From: an uncultured Bacteroides sp.
GTDB lineage: Bacteria; Bacteroidota; Bacteroidia; Bacteroidales; Bacteroidaceae
Direction: 5' to 3'
NCBI GenBank assembly: GCA_900542985.1
Contig: UQPQ01000003.1
Coordinates: forward strand, 25,917 to 89,916
Length of the DNA stretch: 64,000 bases
The notes under the pieces are model-generated. The model saw only the letters and a program-made list of their open reading frames with translations. It had not been told where the DNA came from and ran no database searches. Below are positions 35,366-43,642 of this stretch, in pieces (position 1 is the first letter of the stretch; the number at the start of each line of letters is the position of its first letter). The position numbers and the translations under genes are program-made.

Positions 35366-36307
35366 TTATTTTAATGTATCGGCTTTCACTTCGTCCAAGG
35401 TAATACCCAAAACATCGCATAAAATAGCCTGACGAGCGTACAAACCATTTTGTGCCTGTTGGAAATAATATGCTTTTTCATTATCATCCACATCATAAGC
35501 AATTTCGTTTACACGAGGAAGCGGATGCAGGATACGCAGATTAGGACGAGTATGTTCCAACATTTTATTATGAAGAATATATACATCCTTCACTCTCTCA
35601 TATTCCATCAGATCGGTAAAGCGTTCACGCTGTACACGAGTCATGTACAAAATATCAGCGTCGGCAATTGTTTCTTCTGTAAAATCAGTATGCTCTACAT
35701 AATTGATATGATGCTGTTTACAGTACAATTTATATTCATCAGGCATCTTCAATTCTTCTGGAGCAATAAAATGGAATGTAGGATTGAAATGGCGCATGGC
35801 CATCAGCAAAGAATGTACGGTACGACCATATTTAAGGTCACCTACCATATAAATATTCAGATTTTCCAGTGTTCCCTGTGTTTTGTATATGGAATAAAGG
35901 TCGAGCATAGTTTGTGAAGGATGTTGGTTTGCTCCATCACCGGCATTTACGATTGGCACTGGCGCCACCTCACTGGCATATCTTGCTGCCCCTTCCAGAT
36001 AATGGCGCATTACAATAATGTCAGCATAATTACTCACCATCATAATGGTGTCTTTCAGCGTTTCTCCTTTCGACGAACTGGTAACTTTCGGATCGGTAAA
36101 TCCAATTACTCGAGCCCCCAGGCGGTTGGCTGCAGTCTCAAAACTCAAACGGGTACGGGTAGATGGTTCAAAGAAAAGGGTTGCGACTACTTTTTCGGCC
36201 AACAGACGGCGATTTGGCTTCTTTTCAAACTCTCTTGCCATTTCCAATAAGTAAAGTATCTTCTCTTTGGAATGTTCGGCAATAGTAACTAAGCTTCTTT
36301 TTTCCAT
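35366..36307 (-). CDS. pyrB: Aspartate carbamoyltransferase catalytic subunit
   Basis: A 313-residue enzyme that joins carbamoyl phosphate and aspartate, the first committed pyrimidine step. I take the start [17 protein letters not shown] at 36307: the family begins there, and a promoter ends about 39 nt upstream. The longer frame to 36448 would begin inside that promoter. Phosphate-binding [12 protein letters not shown] (about 50-61), [10 protein letters not shown], and [14 protein letters not shown] near the C-terminus are diagnostic. It heads the pyrB-pyrI operon. Confidence 0.97.
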   Translation of the reverse strand: MEKRSLVTIAEHSKEKILYLLEMAREFEKKPNRRLLAEKVVATLFFEPSTRTRLSFETAANRLGARVIGFTDPKVTSSSKGETLKDTIMMVSNYADIIVMRHYLEGAARYASEVAPVPIVNAGDGANQHPSQTMLDLYSIYKTQGTLENLNIYMVGDLKYGRTVHSLLMAMRHFNPTFHFIAPEELKMPDEYKLYCKQHHINYVEHTDFTEETIADADILYMTRVQRERFTDLMEYERVKDVYILHNKMLEHTRPNLRILHPLPRVNEIAYDVDDNEKAYYFQQAQNGLYARQAILCDVLGITLDEVKADTLK

Positions 36308-36345
36308 ATCAACGGTTTTATATTTGTTTTTATTTAACCGGAGTT

Positions 36346-36376
36346 CAAAGGTAAACAAAAAAAACGGAACAGCAAA
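36346..36376 (-). promoter_or_regulatory. Promoter of the pyrBI operon
   Basis: On the minus strand: -33 TTTG (36373-36376), exactly 19 nt, then -7 TACCTTTG (36346-36353). The spacer and -33 region contain AAAACGGAAC twice at a 15-nt period (36361-36370, 36376-36385), a possible operator. Confidence 0.7.
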
Positions 36377-36663
36377 AAACGGAACTGTCAAAAATAGATG
36401 CGAATAAGCAGGTTTTATATAGATAAGAAAAACAGTTTTCAGAATCACTTTGTGGTTTTATCAGTTGAATGTCAAACGTTTGAAAAAAGAAGAATTCCAA
36501 ATATATTTTTACAAAAAAATGTGAGCAAAAACATCAAGTCTATTATCACTACAAATACTTCTATTACCATAGATTTGTATCGCTATAAACGCAGACCAGC
36601 GGTACTGATAATACAGCCTACGCTAATAGTAACGTTTTTTCTACACGCCGACATCGTCAACCT
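36377..36663. other. Intergenic region between pyrB and the PBP gene
   Basis: Outside the two promoters I see no gene. A 148-codon plus-strand frame (36398-36844) overlaps the PBP start in another frame and is a shadow. At about 36590-36650 there is a faint echo of the GC-rich 42-nt repeat found near ndk. Confidence 0.45.
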
Positions 36664-36694
36664 TTTGTCATACAAAAAGTTTTTCATACATTTG
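36664..36694 (+). promoter_or_regulatory. Promoter of the class A PBP gene
   Basis: -33 TTTG (36664-36667), exactly 19 nt of spacer, -7 TACATTTG (36687-36694). The ATG follows 25 nt later. One of the best consensus promoters in the window. Confidence 0.8.
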
Positions 36695-36719
36695 CACAAA
36701 TGTATCGAACTCAAAAACA

Positions 36720-39047
36720 ATGAGAAAAAAAGTCATCTACATACTTTGGGCACTCATGGTGCTCGGTATTCTATCCGTTGCTACGGTATTTACAGCTATT
36801 TCAAAAGGATGGATAGGCTATGTCCCTCCTGTAGAAGAACTTGAAAATCCAAATCTGAAGTTTGCAACCCAAATCATATCCGACGATGGACAGTTGCTCG
36901 GCACCTGGTCGCTGAGTAAGGAAAATCGTGTATATGTAGGCTACGAGGATTTATCCCCTCATCTGGTTCATGCCTTAGTAGCCACAGAAGATGTGCGTTT
37001 TAGCGAACATTCGGGTATCGATATACGAGCTTTCTTCCGTGCTTTGGTAAAGCGAGGTATCTTCATGCAGAAACATGCCGGAGGAGGTAGTACCATTACC
37101 CAGCAGCTGGCTAAACAGTTTTATTCGCCTACGGCCGACAATGTAATGGAACGTTTGTTGCAAAAGCCAATAGAGTGGGTGATTGCCGTAAAATTGGAGC
37201 GATATTATACTAAGGAAGAAATCCTTACGATGTATCTCAACAAATTCGACTTTCTAAACAATGCCGTGGGAGTCAAAACTGCAGCCAAGACCTATTTTTC
37301 TAAAGATCCAAAAGATTTGACTATAGAAGAAGCGGCTACATTGATTGGAATGTGCAAGAATCCTTCACTGTACAATCCCCGCCGTTTCAACGAGCGTTCT
37401 CGCGGACGCCGCAACACCGTATTGGACCAAATGCGTAAAGCAGGTTTTCTGACCGAGGCAGAATGTGACTCTTTACAGCAGTTGCCCTTGGTATTGAAAT
37501 TTCAGCCTGTAGACCATAAGGATGGTCTGGCAACTTACTTCCGCGAATATCTGCGTGGAGTAATGACTGCAAAAAAACCGGAACGCAGCAAGTACCGCGG
37601 CTGGCAGATGCAAAAATATTACGAAGACTCGCTGGCTTGGGAAACCAATCCTCTGTATGGATGGTGTGCAAAAAACAAGAAGAAAGACGGTTCTAATTAC
37701 AACCTCTATACCGATGGCCTGAAAATTTACACCACCATCGACTCCCGCATGCAACGCTATGCCGAAGAAGCTGTATATGAACATGTAGCCAAATATCTGC
37801 AGCCACGATTCTTTAAAGAAAAACAAGGCCGCCGTACAGCTCCTTACACCAACCAGCTTACCCAAGAGGAGGTAGACAAGATTTTAGACCGCTCCATGCG
37901 CCAGACAGACCGCTATCGTCTGATGAAAGCAAGCGGTGCTACAGAAGCCGAAATACGTAAAGCTTTCAATACAAAAGAAGAAATGTCTGTATTTACCTGG
38001 GAAGGAGAAAAAGATACCATTATGACACCAATGGATTCTATCCGTTATTACAAACATTTCCTTCGTGCAGGTTTCATGTCAATGGACCCGATTACAGGAT
38101 ATGTGAAAGCCTATGTAGGTGGACCAAACTATAATTATTTCCAATATGATATGGCAATGGTAGGACGCCGCCAGGTAGGATCTACTATCAAGCCCTATCT
38201 GTATGCATTGGCTATGGAAAATGGTTTTTCTCCATGCGACCAAGTACGTAACGTAGAACAAACATTATTCGATGAAAACGGAAAAGCATGGTCTCCGCGC
38301 AACAGCTCCAAATCGCATTACGGAGAAATTGTTACATTAAAATGGGGACTTGCCAACTCTAATAACTGGATCTCGGCTTACCTGATGAGCAAACTGAGTC
38401 CATATGCATTGGCGCGTCTTATCCACTCATTCGGAGTATTGAACAAAGACATTCAGCCTACTGTTTCCCTCTGCCTGGGTCCTTGTGAAATTTCAGTAGG
38501 TGAAATGGTAAGTGCTTACACTGCTTTTGCCAACAGAGGTATCCGCACTGCACCTTTGTTTGTTTCGCGTATCGAAGACAACGAAGGCAATACTATCGCT
38601 ACTTTCACCCCACAGGTAGAAGAAGTAATCAGTGAATCGAGTGCTTACAAAATGCTGGTAATGCTTCGTGCGGTCATCAATGAAGGAACAGGTGGACGTG
38701 TTCGCCGTCTTTATAATATTACAGCAGACATGGGTGGAAAGACAGGAACTACCAACCGCAACTCCGACGGATGGTTTATGGGATTCACTCCTTCGTTGGT
38801 ATCAGGATGCTGGGTAGGAGGTGAAGAACGTGACATCCACTTCGATACCATGCGCGACGGACAAGGGGCTTCTATGGCTCTTCCAGTATGGGGCATATTT
38901 ATGAATAAGGTATATAAGGACAAATCATTAGGATACTCACAGGAAGAATGTTTTGAAATTCCTGAAGATTTTGATCCTTGCAAAGACAAGTTGACCGAAA
39001 TAGAAGAAGAAAACACAAGCCGTTTGGATGATGTATTCTTCCAATAA
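36720..39047 (+). CDS. Class A penicillin-binding protein (PBP1A-like)
   Basis: A 775-residue bifunctional peptidoglycan synthase of the inner membrane. One N-terminal TM helix (about 5-25). The glycosyltransferase 51 domain has ATEDVRFSEHSGID (catalytic Glu) and GGGSTITQQLAKQFY at about 115-130. The transpeptidase domain has SxxK as GSTIKPYLYAL (Ser at about 487), SNN in LANSNNWISAY and KTGT in GGKTGTTNRNSDGWF (about 674). The GT51 and transpeptidase parts are complete. It has its own promoter and is monocistronic by position. Confidence 0.96.
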   Translation: MRKKVIYILWALMVLGILSVATVFTAISKGWIGYVPPVEELENPNLKFATQIISDDGQLLGTWSLSKENRVYVGYEDLSPHLVHALVATEDVRFSEHSGIDIRAFFRALVKRGIFMQKHAGGGSTITQQLAKQFYSPTADNVMERLLQKPIEWVIAVKLERYYTKEEILTMYLNKFDFLNNAVGVKTAAKTYFSKDPKDLTIEEAATLIGMCKNPSLYNPRRFNERSRGRRNTVLDQMRKAGFLTEAECDSLQQLPLVLKFQPVDHKDGLATYFREYLRGVMTAKKPERSKYRGWQMQKYYEDSLAWETNPLYGWCAKNKKKDGSNYNLYTDGLKIYTTIDSRMQRYAEEAVYEHVAKYLQPRFFKEKQGRRTAPYTNQLTQEEVDKILDRSMRQTDRYRLMKASGATEAEIRKAFNTKEEMSVFTWEGEKDTIMTPMDSIRYYKHFLRAGFMSMDPITGYVKAYVGGPNYNYFQYDMAMVGRRQVGSTIKPYLYALAMENGFSPCDQVRNVEQTLFDENGKAWSPRNSSKSHYGEIVTLKWGLANSNNWISAYLMSKLSPYALARLIHSFGVLNKDIQPTVSLCLGPCEISVGEMVSAYTAFANRGIRTAPLFVSRIEDNEGNTIATFTPQVEEVISESSAYKMLVMLRAVINEGTGGRVRRLYNITADMGGKTGTTNRNSDGWFMGFTPSLVSGCWVGGEERDIHFDTMRDGQGASMALPVWGIFMNKVYKDKSLGYSQEECFEIPEDFDPCKDKLTEIEEENTSRLDDVFFQ

Positions 39048-39128
39048 CGTGATAATGGTACTTGCTTTCTGATTTTTGATAAATTACTTGCTTTTTTCCT
39101 CCTTTCTTCTTAACTTACACGAAAGATA

Positions 39129-39980
39129 ATGAAGAAAGGAGGTTATTTTATGAACAATAGTCCCGTATTTTACCAACTACCTCCAGAACTGATTGCGGGC
39201 ATACAGACAAAGATTGACTCGTTTAATCAAGGCCGAACGGTTCAAAATGGAAAATACGCTATCAGTACTGCCACTCCGTACCGCCCATATTATGCCCTTT
39301 GGAGACTCTTTTCCGACAACTCCACACCGCTTTTTATCCGTACTCTGGCCATGACTTTCGATGTTGCAGCCGAAAGAACTTTCACCTTATTACAAAACTG
39401 CAATGTCAAAGTAGAAATAGTAGATAATTCTTATTTTGAAACTTATTATGGTCTGACAGACGACCTGATGCCTTTCGGAAAATACCGGGGAAAACGACTG
39501 GCTGAAATCTATTATATAGACCCTTCCTACGTACTTTGGCTAGCCAATAAATTCGAAGTTTCCACAAAGCGGTATGAGCGTATTGTGGAACTCGCCAAGC
39601 AATTTTCTACCGTCCACTTTGAACTGACTGCACAAAAACGAAAAATCTCATCCGTCAGTCGCTTTGTGGGGCAAATAGGAGAAACCCTTAGGGAACAATA
39701 CCTCACTGTTCTCAATGTACGCTTACAAGTAGACCGGTATAAGCCTGATTTCTATGTAGACCAGCAAGTATTGGCTGCCGACCGCGATGGAAACCGATTT
39801 ACCCTACTGATAAAGGCAAAAGGGAAAAGTATGTCTCCTGAAATACTGAGTTGCTATACTCGCAAAATTTCCATACAGGAAGTTCTCCATCTGGCCTCAG
39901 CCAAAATTATGTCGCACTACGAAAGCCGGGGAGTACAATATACACGGTTGGGATATGTTAAACTGGTAAATCAGAAATAG
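39129..39980 (+). CDS. Protein with exodeoxyribonuclease X-like C-terminal domain, otherwise unknown
   Basis: A 283-residue cytoplasmic protein. The middle segment LMPFGKYRGKRLAEI followed by DPSYVLWLANKF (about residues 115-140) is the small FGKYKGK-type domain also found at the C-terminus of exonuclease X. It is flanked by about 110 N-terminal and 140 C-terminal residues that I cannot assign. No DEDD nuclease motifs are visible, so I do not call it an exonuclease. The ATG at 39150 (MNNSPVFYQ) is an alternative start. AAAGGAGG before that inner ATG looks like a Shine-Dalgarno site, rare in this genome, and supports it. Confidence 0.7.
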   Translation: MKKGGYFMNNSPVFYQLPPELIAGIQTKIDSFNQGRTVQNGKYAISTATPYRPYYALWRLFSDNSTPLFIRTLAMTFDVAAERTFTLLQNCNVKVEIVDNSYFETYYGLTDDLMPFGKYRGKRLAEIYYIDPSYVLWLANKFEVSTKRYERIVELAKQFSTVHFELTAQKRKISSVSRFVGQIGETLREQYLTVLNVRLQVDRYKPDFYVDQQVLAADRDGNRFTLLIKAKGKSMSPEILSCYTRKISIQEVLHLASAKIMSHYESRGVQYTRLGYVKLVNQK

Positions 39981-40031
39981 AGAGGACTGCGAATTAACAG
40001 AAGTCTTTCCATGTATAGACATGGACTCTTA

Positions 40032-40061
40032 GCACTCATTACAGGTAATGAGTGCAGTTTT
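40032..40061 (+). terminator. Terminator after the ExoX-C-like gene
   Basis: GCACTCATTA and TAATGAGTGC form a perfect 10-bp stem with a 4-nt loop, followed by AGTTTTTG. Confidence 0.8.
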
Positions 40062-40276
40062 TGCCCGTAAGTATTACAATACTTTCAAGGAAAAACTCCA
40101 GTACTTACTTGAAAGGACTGGCAAAAATAATAATACCTCCATAGCAGGCTCCTTGTTTCATTTTCATTCTTAATCAGAACCGCATGTAGAAACCATGCGT
40201 CCATCGAAACAACTCTAGTTGTATCGCTACCTTGCTTTTTTAAAACGAGATTGACGGATATTCTAAAAATTATTTG

Positions 40277-40284
40277 TATCTTTG
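40277..40284 (+). promoter_or_regulatory. -7 element for the Nif3-like gene
   Basis: TATCTTTG, 19 nt before the ATG at 40304. Confidence 0.55.
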
Positions 40285-40303
40285 CCATAAATTTTCGCGA
40301 CAT

Positions 40304-41398
40304 ATGAAAATTAAGGAAGTAATTAGTGCCCTTGAGATGTTCGCGCCTCTGCCTTTGCAAGACGGATTTGATAATGCCGGACTGCAAGTTGGATTGACAG
40401 ACGTGGAAGCTACAGGGGCATTGTTGTGTCTGGACGTAACCGAAGCGATAGTAGACGAAGCCATTGCATTGGGATACAATCTGATTGTATCGCATCATCC
40501 GCTTATTTTCAAAGGCTACAAGTCGCTGACAGGGAAAGATTATGTAGAACGCTGCGTGATGAAAGCAATCAAGCACGACATCGTGATTTTTTCCATGCAT
40601 ACCAATCTGGATAATGCTCCACAGGGAGTAAACTATAAAATAGCCGAGAAACTGGGTTTACGCCATGTATCCATACTCGAAGCTAAAGAAAATGCCTTAC
40701 TTAAACTGGTCACTTTTGTTCCGACAGAACGGGCTGGAGAAGTACGGGAAGCATTGTTTGCAGCCGGCTGTGGATGTATAGGAAACTACGACAAATGCAG
40801 CTACAACATAGAAGGAAAGGGAACTTTCCGTGCAGGAGAGGAAACAAATCCTTATTGTGGAGCGATAGGAGAGTTGCACGAAGAAAATGAGACAAGAATT
40901 GAAACTATTCTGCCGGCTTTTCTAAAGCAATCTGTAACCCGGGCATTAATCGGCGCGCATCCGTATGAAGAACCGGCATACGATTTCTACCCACTGGCTA
41001 ACCAATGGACACAAACCGGGGCTGGAGTGATAGGCGAACTTCCGGAAGAAATCAATGAAGGTGATTTTCTCCAACAAGTAAAGCAGATATTTGGAGCAGG
41101 ATGCGTAAAGCATTCCCGACTTACAGACCGGCCTATCCGGAAGGTAGCTTTATGCGGAGGAGCAGGAGCATTCCTTTTGCCTAACGCAGTTTCTGCTCAG
41201 GCAGATGTTTTTATTACCGGAGAAGTGAAATATCACGATTATTTCAACTACGAAGGAAGAATATTAATTGCAGAAATAGGGCATTACGAGAGTGAACAGT
41301 ATACCACGGAAATATTCCAGAATCTCCTTAAAGAGTATTTCCCAAGCCTCAACACTCAGATAACCCATATAAATACGAATCCTATTAAATATTTATAA
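40304..41398 (+). CDS. Nif3-like dinuclear metal-centre hexameric protein
   Basis: A 364-residue protein from the ATG at 40304, where the family starts (MKIKEVISALEMFAPLPLQD); the ATG at 40274 lies before the -7 box. NAGLQVG, LIVSHHPLIFKG (metal His-His) and MHTNLDNAPQGVNYKIAE are conserved, and the C-terminal ITGEVKYHDYF and GHYESEQYT supply the remaining metal ligands. A PII-like insert domain lies in the middle (about 130-220). The biochemical role is uncertain; it has been annotated as GTP cyclohydrolase I type 2. It is followed by the zinc-ribbon gene after 5 nt, a conserved pair. Confidence 0.94.
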   Translation: MKIKEVISALEMFAPLPLQDGFDNAGLQVGLTDVEATGALLCLDVTEAIVDEAIALGYNLIVSHHPLIFKGYKSLTGKDYVERCVMKAIKHDIVIFSMHTNLDNAPQGVNYKIAEKLGLRHVSILEAKENALLKLVTFVPTERAGEVREALFAAGCGCIGNYDKCSYNIEGKGTFRAGEETNPYCGAIGELHEENETRIETILPAFLKQSVTRALIGAHPYEEPAYDFYPLANQWTQTGAGVIGELPEEINEGDFLQQVKQIFGAGCVKHSRLTDRPIRKVALCGGAGAFLLPNAVSAQADVFITGEVKYHDYFNYEGRILIAEIGHYESEQYTTEIFQNLLKEYFPSLNTQITHINTNPIKYL

Positions 41399-41403
41399 GA
41401 ACT

Positions 41404-42195
41404 ATGGCTAAAGAAGCAAAAAAAGATTCTACAGAATTGAGCGTGGAAGAAAAACTGAAAACATTGTACCAGTTGCAAACCATGCTGTCGGAAATCGACA
41501 AGATTAAAACTTTAAGAGGTGAACTTCCTCTCGAAGTGCAAGACCTTGAAGACGAAGTAACCGGCTTGAGAACACGTATTGAAAAAATCAAAGGTGAGAT
41601 AGAAGATCTGAAATCGAATGTTGCTGGAAAGAAAATCGAAATCGAAACAGCCAAAACTTCTATCGAAAAATACAAAGCTCAACAAGACAACGTACGTAAC
41701 AACCGCGAGTACGATGTATTGACTAAGGAAATTGAATTCCAGTCATTGGAAGTAGAATTGTGCGAAAAACGTATCAAGGAATATACTGCTTCTATCGCAG
41801 CAAAAGAAGAGGAAATTGTAAAAAGTACTCATGCTTTGGAAGAACGCCAGAAAGATCTGGAAGTGAAGAAAAACGAACTGGACGAAATTATCTCTGAAAC
41901 CAAACAGGAAGAAGAAAAGTTGAGAGAAAAAACCAAAAACCTCGAAACTACTATCGAACCTCGTTTGCTTCAGGCATTCAAACGTATCCGTAAGAACTCA
42001 CGCAACGGATTGGGTATCACTTATGTACAGCGTGATGCTTGTGGAGGATGTTTCAATAAGATTCCGCCTCAGAAACAGTTGGATATCCGTATGCGTAAGA
42101 AAATTATCGTTTGCGAATACTGTGGACGTATCATGATCGACCCGGAATTGGCAGGAGTAGTGACAGAAAAGCACTTGGATACCAAGATTAAATAA
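41404..42195 (+). CDS. Coiled-coil protein with C-terminal C4 zinc ribbon
   Basis: A 263-residue protein of the CT398/zf-RING_7 type. Residues about 10-190 are a long charged coiled coil (ELPLEVQDLEDEVTGLRTRI, KEEEIVKSTHALEERQKDL). The C-terminal zinc ribbon is CGGCFNKIPPQ ... CEYCGRIM (about 213-245). Homologues are linked to flagellar or export roles in other phyla, but in Bacteroidetes the role is unknown. It is 5 nt from the Nif3-like gene and ends before a strong terminator. Confidence 0.93.
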   Translation: MAKEAKKDSTELSVEEKLKTLYQLQTMLSEIDKIKTLRGELPLEVQDLEDEVTGLRTRIEKIKGEIEDLKSNVAGKKIEIETAKTSIEKYKAQQDNVRNNREYDVLTKEIEFQSLEVELCEKRIKEYTASIAAKEEEIVKSTHALEERQKDLEVKKNELDEIISETKQEEEKLREKTKNLETTIEPRLLQAFKRIRKNSRNGLGITYVQRDACGGCFNKIPPQKQLDIRMRKKIIVCEYCGRIMIDPELAGVVTEKHLDTKIK

Positions 42196-42220
42196 AAGCA
42201 TTTTATCTCTTCCTTATATT

Positions 42221-42273
42221 CCGCAATACACATAAAAAGGCATTTACCTTTTCCGTGTATTGCGGATTTTTTT
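42221..42273 (+). terminator. Terminator after the zinc-ribbon gene
   Basis: CCGCAATACAC (42221-42231) pairs perfectly with GTGTATTGCGG (42255-42265), followed by A and seven T. It also lies just beyond the stop of the converging HSDR_N gene. Confidence 0.85.
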
Positions 42274-42276
42274 ATT

Positions 42277-42726
42277 CTATAACATATCGTATGGAGGAAT
42301 ATCCGGCAAAAACGCATACGTACCATCCATATAGTTCACTTTACAGCAATAATGACGAAGCCCGTTGCTCACAATCAGGTATTCTACCTTCAATACGATA
42401 TTATAACGGGTAATCTGGTCGAATACAGCCTGCGTAATCTCTATCGAAGGTGCTTTATATTCCACAATCATCCGTGCATTCAGATCGCGCCCGTAAAGCA
42501 CCGTATCACACCGTTTTTTCGTCCCGTTTAAGCAGATTTGCACCTCATTGGCCAATAATCCCTTGGGATAACCTTTTTGCTCTAACAGGAAATGAATAAA
42601 GTGCTGACGCACCCATTCCTCAGGTGTCAAGGCTACATACTTCTTGCGTAAATCATCAAAAATATAGTTTTTACCTGTCTTTGTGATAACTTTATGAGAA
42701 TAGTGTGGTAAATTTAATGGCAACAT
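42277..42726 (-). CDS. Stand-alone type I restriction HSDR_N-domain protein
   Basis: A 149-residue protein from the ATG at 42726 (MLPLNLPHYSHKVITKTG). In-frame ATGs at 42756 to 42732 lie at or next to the predicted transcription start and are less likely. The domain is the N-terminal nuclease fold of type I restriction R subunits: ALTPEEWVRQHFIHFLLEQKGYP, then the PD-(D/E)xK-like CDTVLYGRD ... ARMIVEYKAP (Asp, Glu, Lys). No helicase, methylase or specificity gene is nearby, so it is not an active restriction system. Such solitary HSDR_N proteins are common in Bacteroidetes and of unknown function. Confidence 0.85.
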   Translation of the reverse strand: MLPLNLPHYSHKVITKTGKNYIFDDLRKKYVALTPEEWVRQHFIHFLLEQKGYPKGLLANEVQICLNGTKKRCDTVLYGRDLNARMIVEYKAPSIEITQAVFDQITRYNIVLKVEYLIVSNGLRHYCCKVNYMDGTYAFLPDIPPYDML

Positions 42727-42762
42727 TTCGTACATTTGCATATATAGGTCATACATTTCTTA

Positions 42763-42770
42763 CAAAAGTA
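42763..42770 (-). promoter_or_regulatory. -7 element for the HSDR_N gene
   Basis: CAAAAGTA on the plus strand reads TACTTTTG on the minus strand. It predicts a start of transcription near 42756, which supports the ATG at 42726. Confidence 0.55.
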
Positions 42771-42865
42771 GTGAAAGGCGAGTGTAGCGGCAAACGAAAA
42801 GCAATGTTTTTCAAGTTTGACTATACCGAATCGCTTTCTATTTTACTCTAAAAAACAAAAACATT

Positions 42866-43642
42866 ATGAAAACAAAAGAAGAAATTGTAGCAAACTGGCT
42901 ACCCCGATACACCAAACGGAACTTAGAGGATTTTGGTGAATATATTCTGCTGACCAACTTCAACAATTATGTCGAAATTTTTGCCGAAAAGTTTAATGTA
43001 CCGATCTTAGGACGTGACGCCAATATGATTTCTGCCCATGCCGAAGGAATCACCATAATCAACTTCGGAATGGGAAGCCCCAATGCGGCAATTATCATGG
43101 ATTTACTAAGCGCTATCAAGCCTAAAGCATGCCTGTTCCTGGGAAAATGCGGAGGAATAGACAAGAAGAACCAGATCGGCGACCTGATTCTGCCGATTGC
43201 AGCCATCCGGGGAGAAGGTACATCGAACGATTATTATCCCCCTGAAGTACCGGCCCTTCCGGCATTTATGTTACAGCGTGCCGTTTCATCAGCCATCCGT
43301 GACCATTCCCGCGACTATTGGACCGGAACTGTGTATACCACCAACCGACGTATCTGGGAGCATGATGATGACTTCAAGAAGTATCTTCTCAAAACACGTG
43401 CCATGGCCGTAGATATGGAAACTGCAACGCTTTTTACAACAGGATTTGCGAATCATATCCCTACAGGGGCTCTGCTCTTGGTATCCGACCAACCCATGAT
43501 ACCGGAAGGGGTAAAGACAGACAAAAGCGATTCTATGGTTACACGCCGTTTTGTGCATGAACACGTAGAAATAGGTATCGCTGCCTTACGCATGATTATC
43601 GATGAAAAGAAAACAGTAAAACACTTGAAGTTTGATTGGTAA
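42866..43642 (+). CDS. amn: AMP nucleosidase
   Basis: A 258-residue purine-salvage enzyme of the short bacterial AMP nucleosidase type. The start MKTKEEIVANWLPRYTKRNL fits homologues. Core phosphorylase-like segments: TIINFGMGSPNAAIIMDLL, LFLGKCGGIDKKNQIGDLIL, AVDMETATLF (substrate Glu) and LLVSDQPMIPEGVKT. It hydrolyses AMP to adenine and ribose 5-phosphate. The holA ATG follows immediately after its stop. Confidence 0.95.
   Translation: MKTKEEIVANWLPRYTKRNLEDFGEYILLTNFNNYVEIFAEKFNVPILGRDANMISAHAEGITIINFGMGSPNAAIIMDLLSAIKPKACLFLGKCGGIDKKNQIGDLILPIAAIRGEGTSNDYYPPEVPALPAFMLQRAVSSAIRDHSRDYWTGTVYTTNRRIWEHDDDFKKYLLKTRAMAVDMETATLFTTGFANHIPTGALLLVSDQPMIPEGVKTDKSDSMVTRRFVHEHVEIGIAALRMIIDEKKTVKHLKFDW

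Larger units (their letters stand above)
39981..40303. other. Intergenic region before the Nif3-like gene
   Basis: 323 bases holding a terminator (40032-40061) and a -7 box (40277-40284). No gene or RNA could be supported in the remainder. Confidence 0.5.

Noticed and set aside
36398..36844. 148-codon plus-strand frame before the PBP gene
   Set aside because: It overlaps the PBP start in another frame and spans both the pyrB and PBP promoters.
40085..40600. 171-codon minus-strand frame opposite the Nif3-like gene
   Set aside because: It overlaps the conserved 5' part of the Nif3-like gene and its promoter, and has no family features.
42277..42756. Active type I restriction system
   Set aside because: Only an HSDR_N domain is present; no helicase motor, methyltransferase or specificity subunit lies nearby.
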